Positions 7,821 to 17,300 of a stretch of DNA of 64,000 nt are shown piece by piece (position 1 is the first letter of the stretch; the number at the start of each line of letters is the position of its first letter). The notes under the pieces are model-generated. The model worked only from the letters and a program-made list of their open reading frames with translations, was not told where the DNA came from and made no database searches. Both the position numbers and the translations under genes were made by a program. The stretch spans positions 6,165,501 through 6,229,500 of the forward strand of contig NZ_FSRB01000001.1 of assembly GCF_900129635.1 (NCBI RefSeq). The letters are read 5' to 3'. The DNA is from Singulisphaera sp. GP187 (lineage in GTDB: Bacteria > Planctomycetota > Planctomycetia > Isosphaerales > Isosphaeraceae).

Positions 7821-7937
7821 CGTTCCCACGGTCCTCCGTGAGAATGCCGTCCCCGACGCTCCGCGTCGTCTGGCTCTCGAAAGCCGAGGGCGCGGAGCGT
7901 CCCAGACTTGATTCCCACGGGGGGCCGTGGGAACGAG
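7821..7937. repeat. Dispersed palindromic element, copy A
   Basis: The element opens with CGTTCCCACG and closes with CGTGGGAACGAG. It has an internal GACGCTCCGCGTC and the complementary GCGGAGCGTC arm, giving a long imperfect palindrome of about 117 bp. Related copies lie at 10784-10897 and 59399-59544. It sits between the putative cas5c promoter region and cas5c, which lengthens that 5' leader. It encodes nothing and looks like a REP- or MITE-type element. Confidence 0.75.
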
Positions 7938-7991
7938 TCGCGAGCGGCTTCCTCGCCCTGGATCGGGTCGTTGAAAAAGACCGGAGAAGAC

Positions 7992-8723
7992 ATGAAAAAG
8001 AATGAGAGTCCGAGCCTTGTGTCGGTTCGCGTGTGGGGCGACTTCGCGTGTGCGACCCGGCCTGATTTGAAGGCGGAACGCGTCTCGTATCCGCTCTTAA
8101 CGCCGAGTGCCGCGCGAGGGGTGCTCGAAGCCATTTATTATGAACCGCAGATGTTTTATGTCATTCATGAAATCGGAGTGATTAAGCGGGGAAGTTGGTT
8201 CTCGTTTCGGCGGAACGAGGTCAAGAAGGTGGTCTCGTTCCGCGACGCGGCCGTGGCGATGGCCGAGTCTGGCGACCTGACGCCGATCCGGGCGGGTGGA
8301 GGCGCCGCGGATGCGACCCAGCGCGGGATGCTGGCCCTGGCCGACGTCGAGTATCTGATCACCGCCGAGATCCGGCTGACCCAGCGGGCGGAACCTCCAC
8401 GCGATTCGCTGGAGAAATACAATGGGTTGTTCACGCGACGAGCCCAGTCGGGGAAGTGTTACTCGCGTCCTTACCTCGGTTGCCGGGAATTCGACGCCCA
8501 CTTCGCCTTCGTCCCCGACCCTTCGGAGGTGGCCCTCTGTGCTTCGGAGTGGCCCAAGGAAGATCTCGGATTAATGCTTTACGACGTGTTCGACCCGCGC
8601 GATCGGGTGTCGGGCCGCTCGGTGGCCCCGATCCCTGTGTTCTTCCACGCGCGGATCGAGAACGCCCGGCTTGCCTGTCATCCCGATCGCGTCACGCTTG
8701 TGCGACGGGAGGCATCGCGATGA
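7992..8723 (+). CDS. cas5c: Cas5c (Cas5d), crRNA-processing subunit of type I-C Cascade
   Basis: 243 residues, typical of the family. In subtype I-C, which lacks Cas6, Cas5c cuts the pre-crRNA at the base of the repeat hairpin and stays bound to the 5' handle. Family hallmarks seen are LTPSAARGVLEAIYYEP, VIHEIGVIKRG, the RNA-contacting TQRGMLALADVEYLI and the C-terminal CYSRPYLGCREF. ATG 7992 is preceded by GGAG five bases upstream. The stop codon overlaps the cas8c start as ATGA, so the two are coupled. The predicted substrate is the array repeat with its 9-bp stem and 11-nt handle, and possibly the crRNA-like element at 7465-7538, which keeps that handle. Confidence 0.95.
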   Translation: MKKNESPSLVSVRVWGDFACATRPDLKAERVSYPLLTPSAARGVLEAIYYEPQMFYVIHEIGVIKRGSWFSFRRNEVKKVVSFRDAAVAMAESGDLTPIRAGGGAADATQRGMLALADVEYLITAEIRLTQRAEPPRDSLEKYNGLFTRRAQSGKCYSRPYLGCREFDAHFAFVPDPSEVALCASEWPKEDLGLMLYDVFDPRDRVSGRSVAPIPVFFHARIENARLACHPDRVTLVRREASR

Positions 8724-10768
8724 TTCTCCAGGCCCTGTTTCAGCACGCCGTGGAGGCCAGGCTAGTCGAAGAGATGGAGGCCAAGGAGCGGCTTGTCCAT
8801 CTCGTGCTCACGATCAGGCCCGACGGGTCGATCGCCGAAGGATCTCCCTGGCAATTGCTGACGCGTACGATTGTGGATCCCAAGAAGAAAGAAGCCCAGA
8901 AAGAGGAGCCGGGGCGGCCGCTCTGGATGCCTGAATTCCCCGGCGTCAACTCGGGGGGTAAGGCGAACTTTCTGGCCGAGGCCTGTGACAAGGTGCTCGG
9001 ATGCAACGGCAAGACGGGCGAACCGATCGCCGACGACGGCCAAAACGCCTCGAAGGCGTTCCTCCATTTCTGGCAGCGCATCGCCGACGCCCACAAGGCG
9101 ACCGCCGACCCCAGCCTGACCGCCCTCCTCGCATTCCGCGATCGCTACCTCGCGACGCCCGAGGGGCGAGTCGCGTTGAAGAGCATCGCCGATCTCCGTC
9201 CCTTCGGTAAGGACGATCGACCTACCTTTTGCGCAATCACGGCAACACAAGATATTCCGCTAGATAAGAAGACGATCACATTCAAGGTTGGCGTCACGAG
9301 CGGTCCGATGTTCGAGAAGGGCTCTCCGCTCCACGACTACTGGAAAGGGGAATTCAACCGCGAGCGATTCGCCGACGCCCCCGAGTCGTCAGCGAACAAC
9401 CGGGGAGTTTGCCTGGTGACGGGGCTCGAGAACCAGCAAATTGCGGAAGTCCATCGCACGCTCATCAAAGGGGTCCCCGGCCTGCCGCCGATCGGCGGCT
9501 ACCTGGTCTCGTTCGACACGTCGACGCCTTCGCTCAGTTCCTACGGCTTCGAACGAGGTTGGAATGCCCCGGTTTCCGAGCAGGCGGCGGCGGCCTATGC
9601 TCTCGGCCTGAATGAAATTCTTGCAGATAAGGTCTGCCGGCGCAGGTTTGGCAACGCCGTCCTTTGCTCCTGGATCCAGTCCGAACCGGAAATCAGCGAG
9701 GCGTTCAGCCTCTTGCTCGATACGCCCGCTCAGGATGCCGTCAAAACGTTTTTTGACGCGTTCGAAGGCCAGGGGAGTTTCCACCATGCCCTCGATACCC
9801 GGCAGTTCCGCTCCTTGACGCTCGCCGCGAACGGCGGCCGCATCGTCGTGCGCCGCTGGCTCGACGAGCCGCTTCGCGCGGCGGTCGCCGCGCTGAAGCG
9901 CTGGTTTACCGACCTCGACATCGAACCGATCGAAGTCCCGAGGAAAGTCGTCGGCGTTGCGAACGGAGGAGGGCGCAAGGGGAAGAACCAGGCTCGGGCC
10001 GCGACTGACGACGTCGAGCCGATCGGCGAGTCGACCGGGACCGGCCCACTTCCGCTCTCGATCTATGCGCTAGCCGCGACCACCGCGCGGGTGGCTTCGG
10101 AGGTCCAGTCCACCGTCTACGACGCCCTCTATCGGGCCGCCTTGGAGGAGGCCAACCCGGTCTCGTTGCTCCCCCCACTCTTGCAGCGTCTCAGGATCGC
10201 GGCCGCGCAGTCGGGGAACGCGATTCGATTTCAGACGTCACGATTCGCCCTGCTCAAGTTGATCCTGATTCGATCGGAGAAACAACCTATGCTCGAACGC
10301 CAGCTCATTGAGACGAACGACCCGGCATATAACTGCGGGCGGCTCCTGGCAATCCTGGATGACATTCAGTACGCCGCTCAAGGAGACGTCGTGGCCGATG
10401 TCGTGGCGAGGTTTTATGGGAACGCGTCGACCTTCCCTCGCAACGTGTTCCCGCGCCTGCTCCGCCTTGAGAAACACCACAGTTCTAAACTGAGGAAGGA
10501 TCATAAGAAGCGGTATATCGGCAAAGCACTATCCGTAAAGCTTAACGATGTGACTGCCTTGTTTCCTCCAGTCAGTTTTGGAGGCCCCCCCGATTTCCCG
10601 GGCACGCTCTCGCTCCAGGAACAAGGCCGCTTCGCCCTCGGCTTTCACCAGCAGAAAGCCAAAGACGATCGCGACATCAAGGAGTATCTGGCCAGAAAAG
10701 CCGCGGGCGATACGTCGCCCGACCTGGATGCCACCGACGAATTCCTGGCCGATTCCGCGTCCGAATAA
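8720..10768 (+). CDS. cas8c: Cas8c (Csd1), large subunit of type I-C Cascade
   Basis: 682 residues, somewhat longer than many Cas8c proteins. It is the large subunit that recognises the protospacer-adjacent motif and recruits Cas3. Family signatures include the N-terminal LFQHAVEARLVEEM, PPIGGYLVSFDT, FGNAVLCSW and, near the C terminus, YNCGRLLAILDDIQYAAQGD with ARFYGNASTFPRNVFPRLLR. The start ATG overlaps the cas5c stop (ATGA) and has GGGAGG upstream. A less conserved basic and acidic stretch near residues 415-440 may be a flexible linker. The 3' part probably also encodes the small subunit Cas11c from an internal start. Confidence 0.95.
   Translation: MILQALFQHAVEARLVEEMEAKERLVHLVLTIRPDGSIAEGSPWQLLTRTIVDPKKKEAQKEEPGRPLWMPEFPGVNSGGKANFLAEACDKVLGCNGKTGEPIADDGQNASKAFLHFWQRIADAHKATADPSLTALLAFRDRYLATPEGRVALKSIADLRPFGKDDRPTFCAITATQDIPLDKKTITFKVGVTSGPMFEKGSPLHDYWKGEFNRERFADAPESSANNRGVCLVTGLENQQIAEVHRTLIKGVPGLPPIGGYLVSFDTSTPSLSSYGFERGWNAPVSEQAAAAYALGLNEILADKVCRRRFGNAVLCSWIQSEPEISEAFSLLLDTPAQDAVKTFFDAFEGQGSFHHALDTRQFRSLTLAANGGRIVVRRWLDEPLRAAVAALKRWFTDLDIEPIEVPRKVVGVANGGGRKGKNQARAATDDVEPIGESTGTGPLPLSIYALAATTARVASEVQSTVYDALYRAALEEANPVSLLPPLLQRLRIAAAQSGNAIRFQTSRFALLKLILIRSEKQPMLERQLIETNDPAYNCGRLLAILDDIQYAAQGDVVADVVARFYGNASTFPRNVFPRLLRLEKHHSSKLRKDHKKRYIGKALSVKLNDVTALFPPVSFGGPPDFPGTLSLQEQGRFALGFHQQKAKDDRDIKEYLARKAAGDTSPDLDATDEFLADSASE
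10289..10768 (+). CDS. cas11c: Possible internal translation product Cas11c (small subunit)
   Basis: In type I-C systems the small subunit is known to be translated from an internal start in the 3' part of cas8c. Here an in-frame ATG at 10289 (MLERQLIETNDPAYNCGR) has GGAG nine bases upstream and would give 159 residues ending at the cas8c stop. That includes the conserved helical region with ARFYGNASTFPRNVFPRL. It is somewhat longer than the roughly 120 residues I would expect, so a later start such as a GTG is possible. Inference by analogy. Confidence 0.42.
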   Translation: MLERQLIETNDPAYNCGRLLAILDDIQYAAQGDVVADVVARFYGNASTFPRNVFPRLLRLEKHHSSKLRKDHKKRYIGKALSVKLNDVTALFPPVSFGGPPDFPGTLSLQEQGRFALGFHQQKAKDDRDIKEYLARKAAGDTSPDLDATDEFLADSASE

Positions 10769-10783
10769 TCGGGTTTGTCTGTC

Positions 10784-10897
10784 CCGGAGGCCGAAATTCG
10801 CGGGAGAAACTCGTTCCCACGCTCGGCAGCGCCACCCTCCGGAGAAGACGACGCGGAGCGTCGCGGACGGCATTCCCACGCAGAGCGTGGGAACGAG
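10784..10897. repeat. Dispersed palindromic element, copy B
   Basis: It begins CCGGAGGCCGAAATTCGCGG, contains CGTTCCCACGCTC and ends GAGCGTGGGAACGAG. The first 35 or so bases are nearly identical to copy C at 59399. It lies in the 190-bp gap between cas8c and cas7c, the only large gap inside the effector genes, and so splits the operon. Confidence 0.78.
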
Positions 10898-10958
10898 ATC
10901 CCGGCATTTTTGCTGCAGTCGCAAATAATTGCTTCTTCAACTGAGGAGATCACCTGCC

Positions 10959-11933
10959 ATGACCCAGCCGATCGCCCATCGCCACGACATCCTGATCCTC
11001 TTCGAAGTCACCAACGGGAACCCGAACGGCGACCCCGACGCTGGCAACCAGCCGCGCGTCGATGCGCTCTCGAACCGTGGCCTCGTTTCGGACGTCTGCC
11101 TGAAACGAAAGGTCAGAAATTATGTCCAGATGTTCGCCCCGGAGCCCAACGGCAAGAATTATAAAATCTTTGTGCAGCAGGGCGCAGTCCTGAATCGAGA
11201 GCAAGAGAAGGCGATCGAGGAAACGAAGGGGAAAGTCAAAGGTAAGGAGAAAGGAAAAGATCAGGGCGAGCACGCCCGACTCGTCAAGGATTGGCTCTGC
11301 AATGAGTTCTACGACATCCGTACCTTCGGGGCGGTGGTCTCGACGGGTAACGAGGTCATGAAAGGATCCGCCTACGGCCAGGTCCGCGGCCCGGCGCAGT
11401 TCACGTTCGGCCGGTCGTTCGATCCGATCACGTTTCAGGAGGTGACGATCACGCGGTGCGCTGTCACCAAGGAAGAGGATGCCGCCAAGGAACGGACGAT
11501 GGGCCAGAAATACATCGTGCCGTACGGACTCTACTCGGCCAAGTGCTACGTTTCGCCCGCGTTCGCCGACAACACGGGGTTCGACCAGGATGACTACAAC
11601 CTCTTAATTGAGGCCCTCACCCACCTGTTCGACCATGATCGATCGGCCGCCCGGGGCGAAATGGTCGTGCGCGGGCTGTTCGACTTCGAGCACGTCGGCA
11701 CCCAGGCCGGCGCCAACGCCGAGCAGAACCGGCGCGAAGCGCGGCTCGGCTGCGCCCACGCGCACGAGCTGTTCGAGTCCGTCTCGGTCGAGCTTCGCGA
11801 CAAGGAGAAGCCACCCCAGAGCTTCGCCGACTACCGCCTCGATCTCGACAAGGGGGAGTGGGACGCCAAGGGACGCTCCAAGCAGTTCCCTGGTGTGGTG
11901 CTCCACCGGCACATTGCTCCGCGCACCCCGTGA
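10959..11933 (+). CDS. cas7c: Cas7c (Csd2), backbone subunit of type I-C Cascade
   Basis: 324 residues. Several copies of Cas7c polymerise along the crRNA spacer to form the effector backbone. The N terminus has the diagnostic HDILILFEVTNGNPNGDPDA and VCLKRKVRNYV. The central FGRSFDPITFQEVTITR and the later YGLYSAKCYVSPAFADNTGF are also typical. A lysine- and glutamate-rich insertion near residues 86-110 (KGKVKGKEKGKDQGE) is variable in the family. GAGGAG lies ten bases before ATG 10959. The gene follows a palindromic element, so it may have its own promoter or depend on read-through from cas8c. Confidence 0.95.
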   Translation: MTQPIAHRHDILILFEVTNGNPNGDPDAGNQPRVDALSNRGLVSDVCLKRKVRNYVQMFAPEPNGKNYKIFVQQGAVLNREQEKAIEETKGKVKGKEKGKDQGEHARLVKDWLCNEFYDIRTFGAVVSTGNEVMKGSAYGQVRGPAQFTFGRSFDPITFQEVTITRCAVTKEEDAAKERTMGQKYIVPYGLYSAKCYVSPAFADNTGFDQDDYNLLIEALTHLFDHDRSAARGEMVVRGLFDFEHVGTQAGANAEQNRREARLGCAHAHELFESVSVELRDKEKPPQSFADYRLDLDKGEWDAKGRSKQFPGVVLHRHIAPRTP

Positions 11934-11948
11934 CGTGAGGCGATCCCC

Positions 11949-12635
11949 GTGACCCAATCCGACGACACCGAGGGGGACGACCTCGTCCCCCTCTCGGCCA
12001 TCAACGCCTACTTGTATTGTGACCGTCGGGCGGCCCTGAGGCACCTTGACGCCCTCCACGTCCACAACGAGCACACCCGGCAAGGGGATATCGGCCACCG
12101 ACGCGCCGACAAGATGGGGGTCGAGCGTCGCCCCGGCGTGCGCACCGAGCGCGGGCTCTGGATCGTCTCGCAACGGCTCCGACTCTACGGCCGTGCCGAC
12201 CTGGTTGAGTTCCACAAGCGATCGAAGCTCACGGGGGACCGCCGCGCCAAGGGGGCGGTCCCCTACCCAGTCGAATACAAGCGCGGGCGGTCCCGCCGAT
12301 GGAATAATGATGACGTGCAACTATGTGCACAGGCGCTATGCCTGGAAGAGATGCTCGGCGAGCCCGTCCCCGCGGGAGCCGTCTACCATGCCCTGAGCCG
12401 GAAACGACGGGAGGTTCCGTTCAGCGACATCCTCCGCGCCGAGACCGAGGCGGCCATCGCCGGCTTGCATGCCCTGCTCGCCTCGCACGCCGTGCCCCCG
12501 GCCGTGCTCAAGCCGCGCTGTCGCGGCTGTTCGCTACGGGGCCATTGTTTACCTGAGGCGTTCGCTCATCCTCGGCGTGCCGAAGCGCTCGCTCGCGACT
12601 TGTTCTCGGCCCATTATTCCGATCCGCAGCCTTGA
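11949..12635 (+). CDS. cas4: Cas4 (PD-(D/E)XK nuclease with Fe-S cluster)
   Basis: 228 residues from a GTG start, 15 nt after cas7c. Cas4 works with Cas1-Cas2 and trims prespacer ends so that new spacers carry the correct motif. The four cluster-binding cysteines are present: Cys24 in AYLYCDRR and Cys191, Cys194 and Cys200 in RCRGCSLRGHC. The nuclease core shows GRADLVEF (Asp) and PVEYKRGR (Glu-x-Lys). The QLCAQALCLEEM helix is the usual RecB motif. All catalytic positions look intact, so adaptation should be functional. Confidence 0.94.
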   Translation: MTQSDDTEGDDLVPLSAINAYLYCDRRAALRHLDALHVHNEHTRQGDIGHRRADKMGVERRPGVRTERGLWIVSQRLRLYGRADLVEFHKRSKLTGDRRAKGAVPYPVEYKRGRSRRWNNDDVQLCAQALCLEEMLGEPVPAGAVYHALSRKRREVPFSDILRAETEAAIAGLHALLASHAVPPAVLKPRCRGCSLRGHCLPEAFAHPRRAEALARDLFSAHYSDPQP

Positions 12636-12680
12636 TACCGTCACTGCCCCGTTCGATCCGGAGGGAAAGGATTAATTGCC

Positions 12681-13712
12681 GTGGATGTGCAACTCAACAC
12701 ACTTTACGTCTTCACCGCCGGCGCCTACTTGCGGCGTGACCACCTGACGGTCGTGGTTGAGGTCGAGAAGCAGGTGCGGCTCTCTTTGCCGATCCATCAC
12801 CTCGATGCGATCGCGCTTTTCGGGCCGATCATGGTGAGTCCTGGGCTGGTGGGGCTCTGCCTCGAGTCGGGGGTCGCCCTGTCGTACCTGAGCGATTCGG
12901 GGCGGCTGATCGGTCGGGTTGACGCCCCCCGCTCTGGCAACGTGCTGCTCCGGCGCGAGCAGTTTCGCCGGTCCGATCGGCCGGAGGCGTGCCTGCCGCT
13001 CGCACGCTCGTTCATCGCGGGCAAGCTCCACAACGCGAGAAATTCGTTACTGCGGTCAGCCCGAGAGACGGACGATGCCGAGGATGTGGCCGCCTTGAAC
13101 GCGGCGGCCGCGCGGCTCGGTGAACACGTCGAATCGCTTCCCATGGCCGACTCGCTCGACTCGGTTCGCGGCCGCGAAGGCGATTCGGCTCGCAGCTATT
13201 TCGCCGCGTTCCCCCGGATGATCCGGAGCCAACGCGATGAACTCGCGATGAGCGGCCGTTCAAGACGACCGCCGCTCGACCCCGTCAATGCGCTGCTGTC
13301 GTTCACTTATGCCCTGATGACTCACGACTGCGTCGCGGCGCTGACGGCCGCGGGGCTCGACCCCGACATTGGCTTCCTCCACGTCGATCGCCCTGGTCGT
13401 CCGTCGCTCGCTCTCGACCTGGTGGAGGAGTTCCGCACGCTCGTGGCCGATCGCCTGGTACTGACCTTGCTCAACCGCCGTCAGATCGGCCCTTCCGACT
13501 TCGTCCGTCGCGATGGTGGTGCCGTGGAAATGTCGGTCGAGGCGAGGAAGACCTTGGTACAAGCCTACGTCGCCCGCAAACGCGAAGAGTTGACGCACCC
13601 GCTCCTGGGCACGTCGGCACGCATCGGCCAACTCCCGTTCCTGCAAGCCAAACTCCTCGCCCGCCATCTCCGCGGCGACTCCGAAGTTTATGTCCCGTGC
13701 GTCGTTCGTTAG
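12681..13712 (+). CDS. cas1: Cas1 integrase (type I-C)
   Basis: 343 residues from a GTG start preceded by GGAAAGGA. Cas1 is the metal-dependent integrase that inserts new spacers at the leader end of the array together with Cas2. The active-site residues are seen as Glu166 in RGREGDSAR, His234 in GFLHVDRPG and Glu249 in LDLVEEFR. The N-terminal beta domain and the loop LYVFTAGAYLRRDHLTVVVE match the subtype I-C branch. The gene follows cas4 by 45 nt and precedes cas2 by 61 nt. Confidence 0.96.
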   Translation: MDVQLNTLYVFTAGAYLRRDHLTVVVEVEKQVRLSLPIHHLDAIALFGPIMVSPGLVGLCLESGVALSYLSDSGRLIGRVDAPRSGNVLLRREQFRRSDRPEACLPLARSFIAGKLHNARNSLLRSARETDDAEDVAALNAAAARLGEHVESLPMADSLDSVRGREGDSARSYFAAFPRMIRSQRDELAMSGRSRRPPLDPVNALLSFTYALMTHDCVAALTAAGLDPDIGFLHVDRPGRPSLALDLVEEFRTLVADRLVLTLLNRRQIGPSDFVRRDGGAVEMSVEARKTLVQAYVARKREELTHPLLGTSARIGQLPFLQAKLLARHLRGDSEVYVPCVVR

Positions 13713-13773
13713 CGGACCCCCGACCGCCTCCCGCCTCGATCCCGGCACCCGTTTATCGAAACGGAAGAGAAGC

Positions 13774-14064
13774 ATGCTTATTGTAGTGACCTATGATGTC
13801 GCGACGACAACCCCCGAGGGTCGACGTCGCCTGCGCAAGGTTGCGACCGCCTGCAAAAACTACGGTCAGCGCGTCCAGCAGTCGGTCTTTGAGTGTGTCG
13901 TGGGTCCGCAAGAGTGGGTCTTGCTCCGCGAAGCTCTGCTATCTCTCATCGACACCCAGCACGACAGCCTGCGCTTCTATCCACTCGACGAGACCGTTCG
14001 CAAGCGTATTGAGCATTACGGAACCAAAGAACCACTCGACTTTGAAGGCCCGTTGATCGTCTGA
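13774..14064 (+). CDS. cas2: Cas2 (adaptation complex subunit)
   Basis: 96 residues with the ferredoxin-like start MLIVVTYDVATTTPEGRRRL, including the conserved Asp8, and the typical GQRVQQSVFECVV and LRFYPLD segments. It forms a dimer that bridges two Cas1 dimers during spacer integration. ATG 13774 is preceded by GGAAG. The upstream open frame to 13690 overlaps the end of cas1 and is not needed. The CRISPR leader begins right after the stop. Confidence 0.95.
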   Translation: MLIVVTYDVATTTPEGRRRLRKVATACKNYGQRVQQSVFECVVGPQEWVLLREALLSLIDTQHDSLRFYPLDETVRKRIEHYGTKEPLDFEGPLIV

Positions 14065-14352
14065 CGCGTTGTCGTCGACATTCGGACTTTCGGCCCCCCC
14101 CTTCCGAATCGCTCTTTGACAATTCGGTTCTTCTCCGTTCTTATTGAAGCACTCTAACCGAATGATTTTGCTCTCCGCGAACCCATCGCTCCGGCTCAAG
14201 CCCCGGGGTTTCGCGATCGTCGAAAGGAGCTGCCCCCTTAATGACTTCCGGCGAGCCTCCCTCTCAAGAACACCGGATTCTGTACCGCTTAAAAAGAGTT
14301 TCGCGAATTCCGCGATGCAAACTCCGGCGTCCTTTGAACTTAGGGGCGGGCC
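14065..14352 (+). promoter_or_regulatory. CRISPR leader and array promoter
   Basis: 288 nt between cas2 and the first repeat, with no gene. CTTTGACAATTC at about 14114-14125 contains a perfect -35 hexamer TTGACA (14116-14121), a motif common in I-C leaders. A weak -10 (TTATTG, about 14141-14146) lies 19 nt further. Long open frames through the leader continue into the repeats and are artefacts. The repeat-proximal end is TAGGGGCGGGCC. Confidence 0.75.
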
Positions 14353-17300
14353 GTCTCCCCCGGCCTCCGGGCCGGGGGCGGATTGAAACTCCACAGCAAT
14401 TCCACAACACCAGCGGCTTTGCGTCTCCCCCGGCCTCCGGGCCGGGGGCGGATTGAAACAGCATCTCGGTGTCGGCGACACGGGGACGATTGAGTCTCCC
14501 CCGGCCTCCGGGCCGGGGGCGGATTGAAACTCTTCAGAGAGTTTCCTGATCCTCGCGGCCCCCTGGGTCTCCCCCGGCCTCCGGGCCGGGGGCGGATTGA
14601 AACGGAACAACTGTCTGGTGCTCTTGCCTCGGTTTGTGTCTCCCCCGGCCTCCGGGCCGGGGGCGGATTGAAACAAAGAGAAGCCGACCGAGCAGGCGAA
14701 GCTCCTCAGGTCTCCCCCGGCCTCCGGGCCGGGGGCGGATTGAAACCCGCCACCATCCCGACCGTCGCCCCGTCACCGCGGGGTCTCCCCCGGCCTCCGG
14801 GCCGGGGGCGGATTGAAACGATTCACCGCGCGGATCCGCCGCTCCGATTGGCCGTCTCCCCCGGCCTCCGGGCCGGGGGCGGATTGAAACGCGCCGACCA
14901 AGGCGCCCTCGTCATAAGCCATGACGTCTCCCCCGGCCTCCGGGCCGGGGGCGGATTGAAACTTCGTCAATTCGCGAAACCACTCCCGGTCGTGCGGGGT
15001 CTCCCCCGGCCTCCGGGCCGGGGGCGGATTGAAACTTGTCGGTGCCGATCTCTACACCTCGCGGGATCGCGTCTCCCCCGGCCTCCGGGCCGGGGGCGGA
15101 TTGAAACAGGGTATTCGTGGGGGTCAGTCGAGCCGTACATCGTCTCCCCCGGCCTCCGGGCCGGGGGCGGATTGAAACATCGTAATGACTGTCCAGCACA
15201 AGGTGGCCGAGGGGTCTCCCCCGGCCTCCGGGCCGGGGGCGGATTGAAACAAGCTCAAGGACGCCGAAACCGCCCTGGTCAACGGTCTCCCCCGGCCTAC
15301 GGGCCGGGGGCGGATTGAAACCGTCTTCCTGCCTCGCGATCTGGCTTCGGAAACGCGTCTCCCCCGGCCTCCGGGCCGGGGGCGGATTGAAACAGCCCCT
15401 CTTTTTCCGCGCAGGCAAACAGTCCGAAGTCTCCCCCGGCCTCCGGGCCGGGGGCGGATTGAAACACTCTTGATCACTTCTCTGCAAACCGCGACCGACG
15501 TCTCCCCCGGCCTCCGGGCCGGGGGCGGATTGAAACATATCAATATGTGGGTTCGTGACTGACGATAATGGTCTCCCCCGGCCTCCGGGCCGGGGGCGGA
15601 TTGAAACTCAATGGCTGTTTGTGCTTCCGGTGGCACTTCGTGTCTCCCCCGGCCTCCGGGCCGGGGGCGGATTGAAACCGCTGAGCGTGACGACCTCGGC
15701 CCAGTAGGTGCCGTCTCCCCCGGCCTCCGGGCCGGGGGCGGATTGAAACAGCCAATTCCGGACGATGAATCAGATCACCCAGAGTCTCCCCCGGCCTCCG
15801 GGCCGGGGGCGGATTGAAACACGCAAGAGCGCGGTCATGTCGTGCTGTGTGAACAGTCTCCCCCGGCCTCCGGGCCGGGGGCGGATTGAAACACCGTCGT
15901 CGCCTCGGCCTCGGCCAAAGCATGATGGGTCTCCCCCGGCCTCCGGGCCGGGGGCGGATTGAAACTTCCACTCATTCCCAATCATAACGAATCGGCTGTG
16001 TCTCCCCCGGCCTCCGGGCCGGGGGCGGATTGAAACAACTTTAGTATTGATGAGACCGGGGAGTTCTTCGTCTCCCCCGGCCTCCGGGCCGGGGGCGGAT
16101 TGAAACTATATATAAGGAAGTGAGGGGCTGATGGGAAAAGGCGTCTCCCCCGGCCTCCGGGCCGGGGGCGGATTGAAACGTCTTCCGGAAGGTTCGTCGA
16201 GTACTCCGTGCCGGTCTCCCCCGGCCTCCGGGCCGGGGGCGGATTGAAACATCTATGGGGCAATCAACAAGCTGAAGCGGGACCGTCTCCCCCGGCCTCC
16301 GGGCCGGGGGCGGATTGAAACAAAAATCTCGATCGACCGGCGCTCCGGGAAGCCCGTCTCCCCCGGCCTCCGGGCCGGGGGCGGATTGAAACGGATCATC
16401 CGGGCGTTGATACTGACTGACTCAGGGTCTCCCCCGGCCTCCGGGCCGGGGGCGGATTGAAACCTTCTGATGGTCGCATTCCTGACTACCCGCTCGGCGT
16501 CTCCCCCGGCCTCCGGGCCGGGGGCGGATTGAAACTACTTCGTCGCCCTCCGCGTTCTCAACCACGCGGCGTCTCCCCCGGCCTCCGGGCCGGGGGCGGA
16601 TTGAAACAAGAAAGGGTTCGCGTTCGAGTCGAATCCCTGGAGTCTCCCCCGGCCTCCGGGCCGGGGGCGGATTGAAACTTCCTGGCAAAGCACTACGGGG
16701 GAGTCGTTGGCCGTCTCCCCCGGCCTCCGGGCCGGGGGCGGATTGAAACTTCTTCCAGACTCTCGTCACCGCGACCACCGAAGCGTGTCTCCCCCGGCCT
16801 CCGGGCCGGGGGCGGATTGAAACCGCGAAAGCGTGTCGTACCTGTTCAACGACCCGGTGTCTCCCCCGGCCTCCGGGCCGGGGGCGGATTGAAACTCCTG
16901 CCTGACGGCCGTCGCGTCAAGCGTTACCTGTCTCCCCCGGCCTCCGGGCCGGGGGCGGATTGAAACAAGCTGCTTTCCCACCTGCAGGTCCCCGAGCGTC
17001 CGTCTCCCCCGGCCTCCGGGCCGGGGGCGGATTGAAACCGGAATTCGTCGTGGACGCGATGAAGTGCCTTGGCGGTCTCCCCCGGCCTCCGGGCCGGGGG
17101 CGGATTGAAACGTCATCAAGCACAAGGTTGCCGATCGCGACAAGCGGGTCTCCCCCGGCCTCCGGGCCGGGGGCGGATTGAAACTTCCTCTACGAAGGCA
17201 CCGAGGTCGCCATCGAGGTCTCCCCCGGCCTCCGGGCCGGGGGCGGATTGAAACTCAACCCTTACTCGCTGGACCCACTCGCTCGACGTCTCCCCCGGCC

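Noticed and set aside
7661..8005. 114-codon frame between the self-target and cas5c, considered as a toxin
   Set aside because: TTG start with poor spacing to its purine tract; most of it translates the palindromic element and it overlaps the cas5c start.
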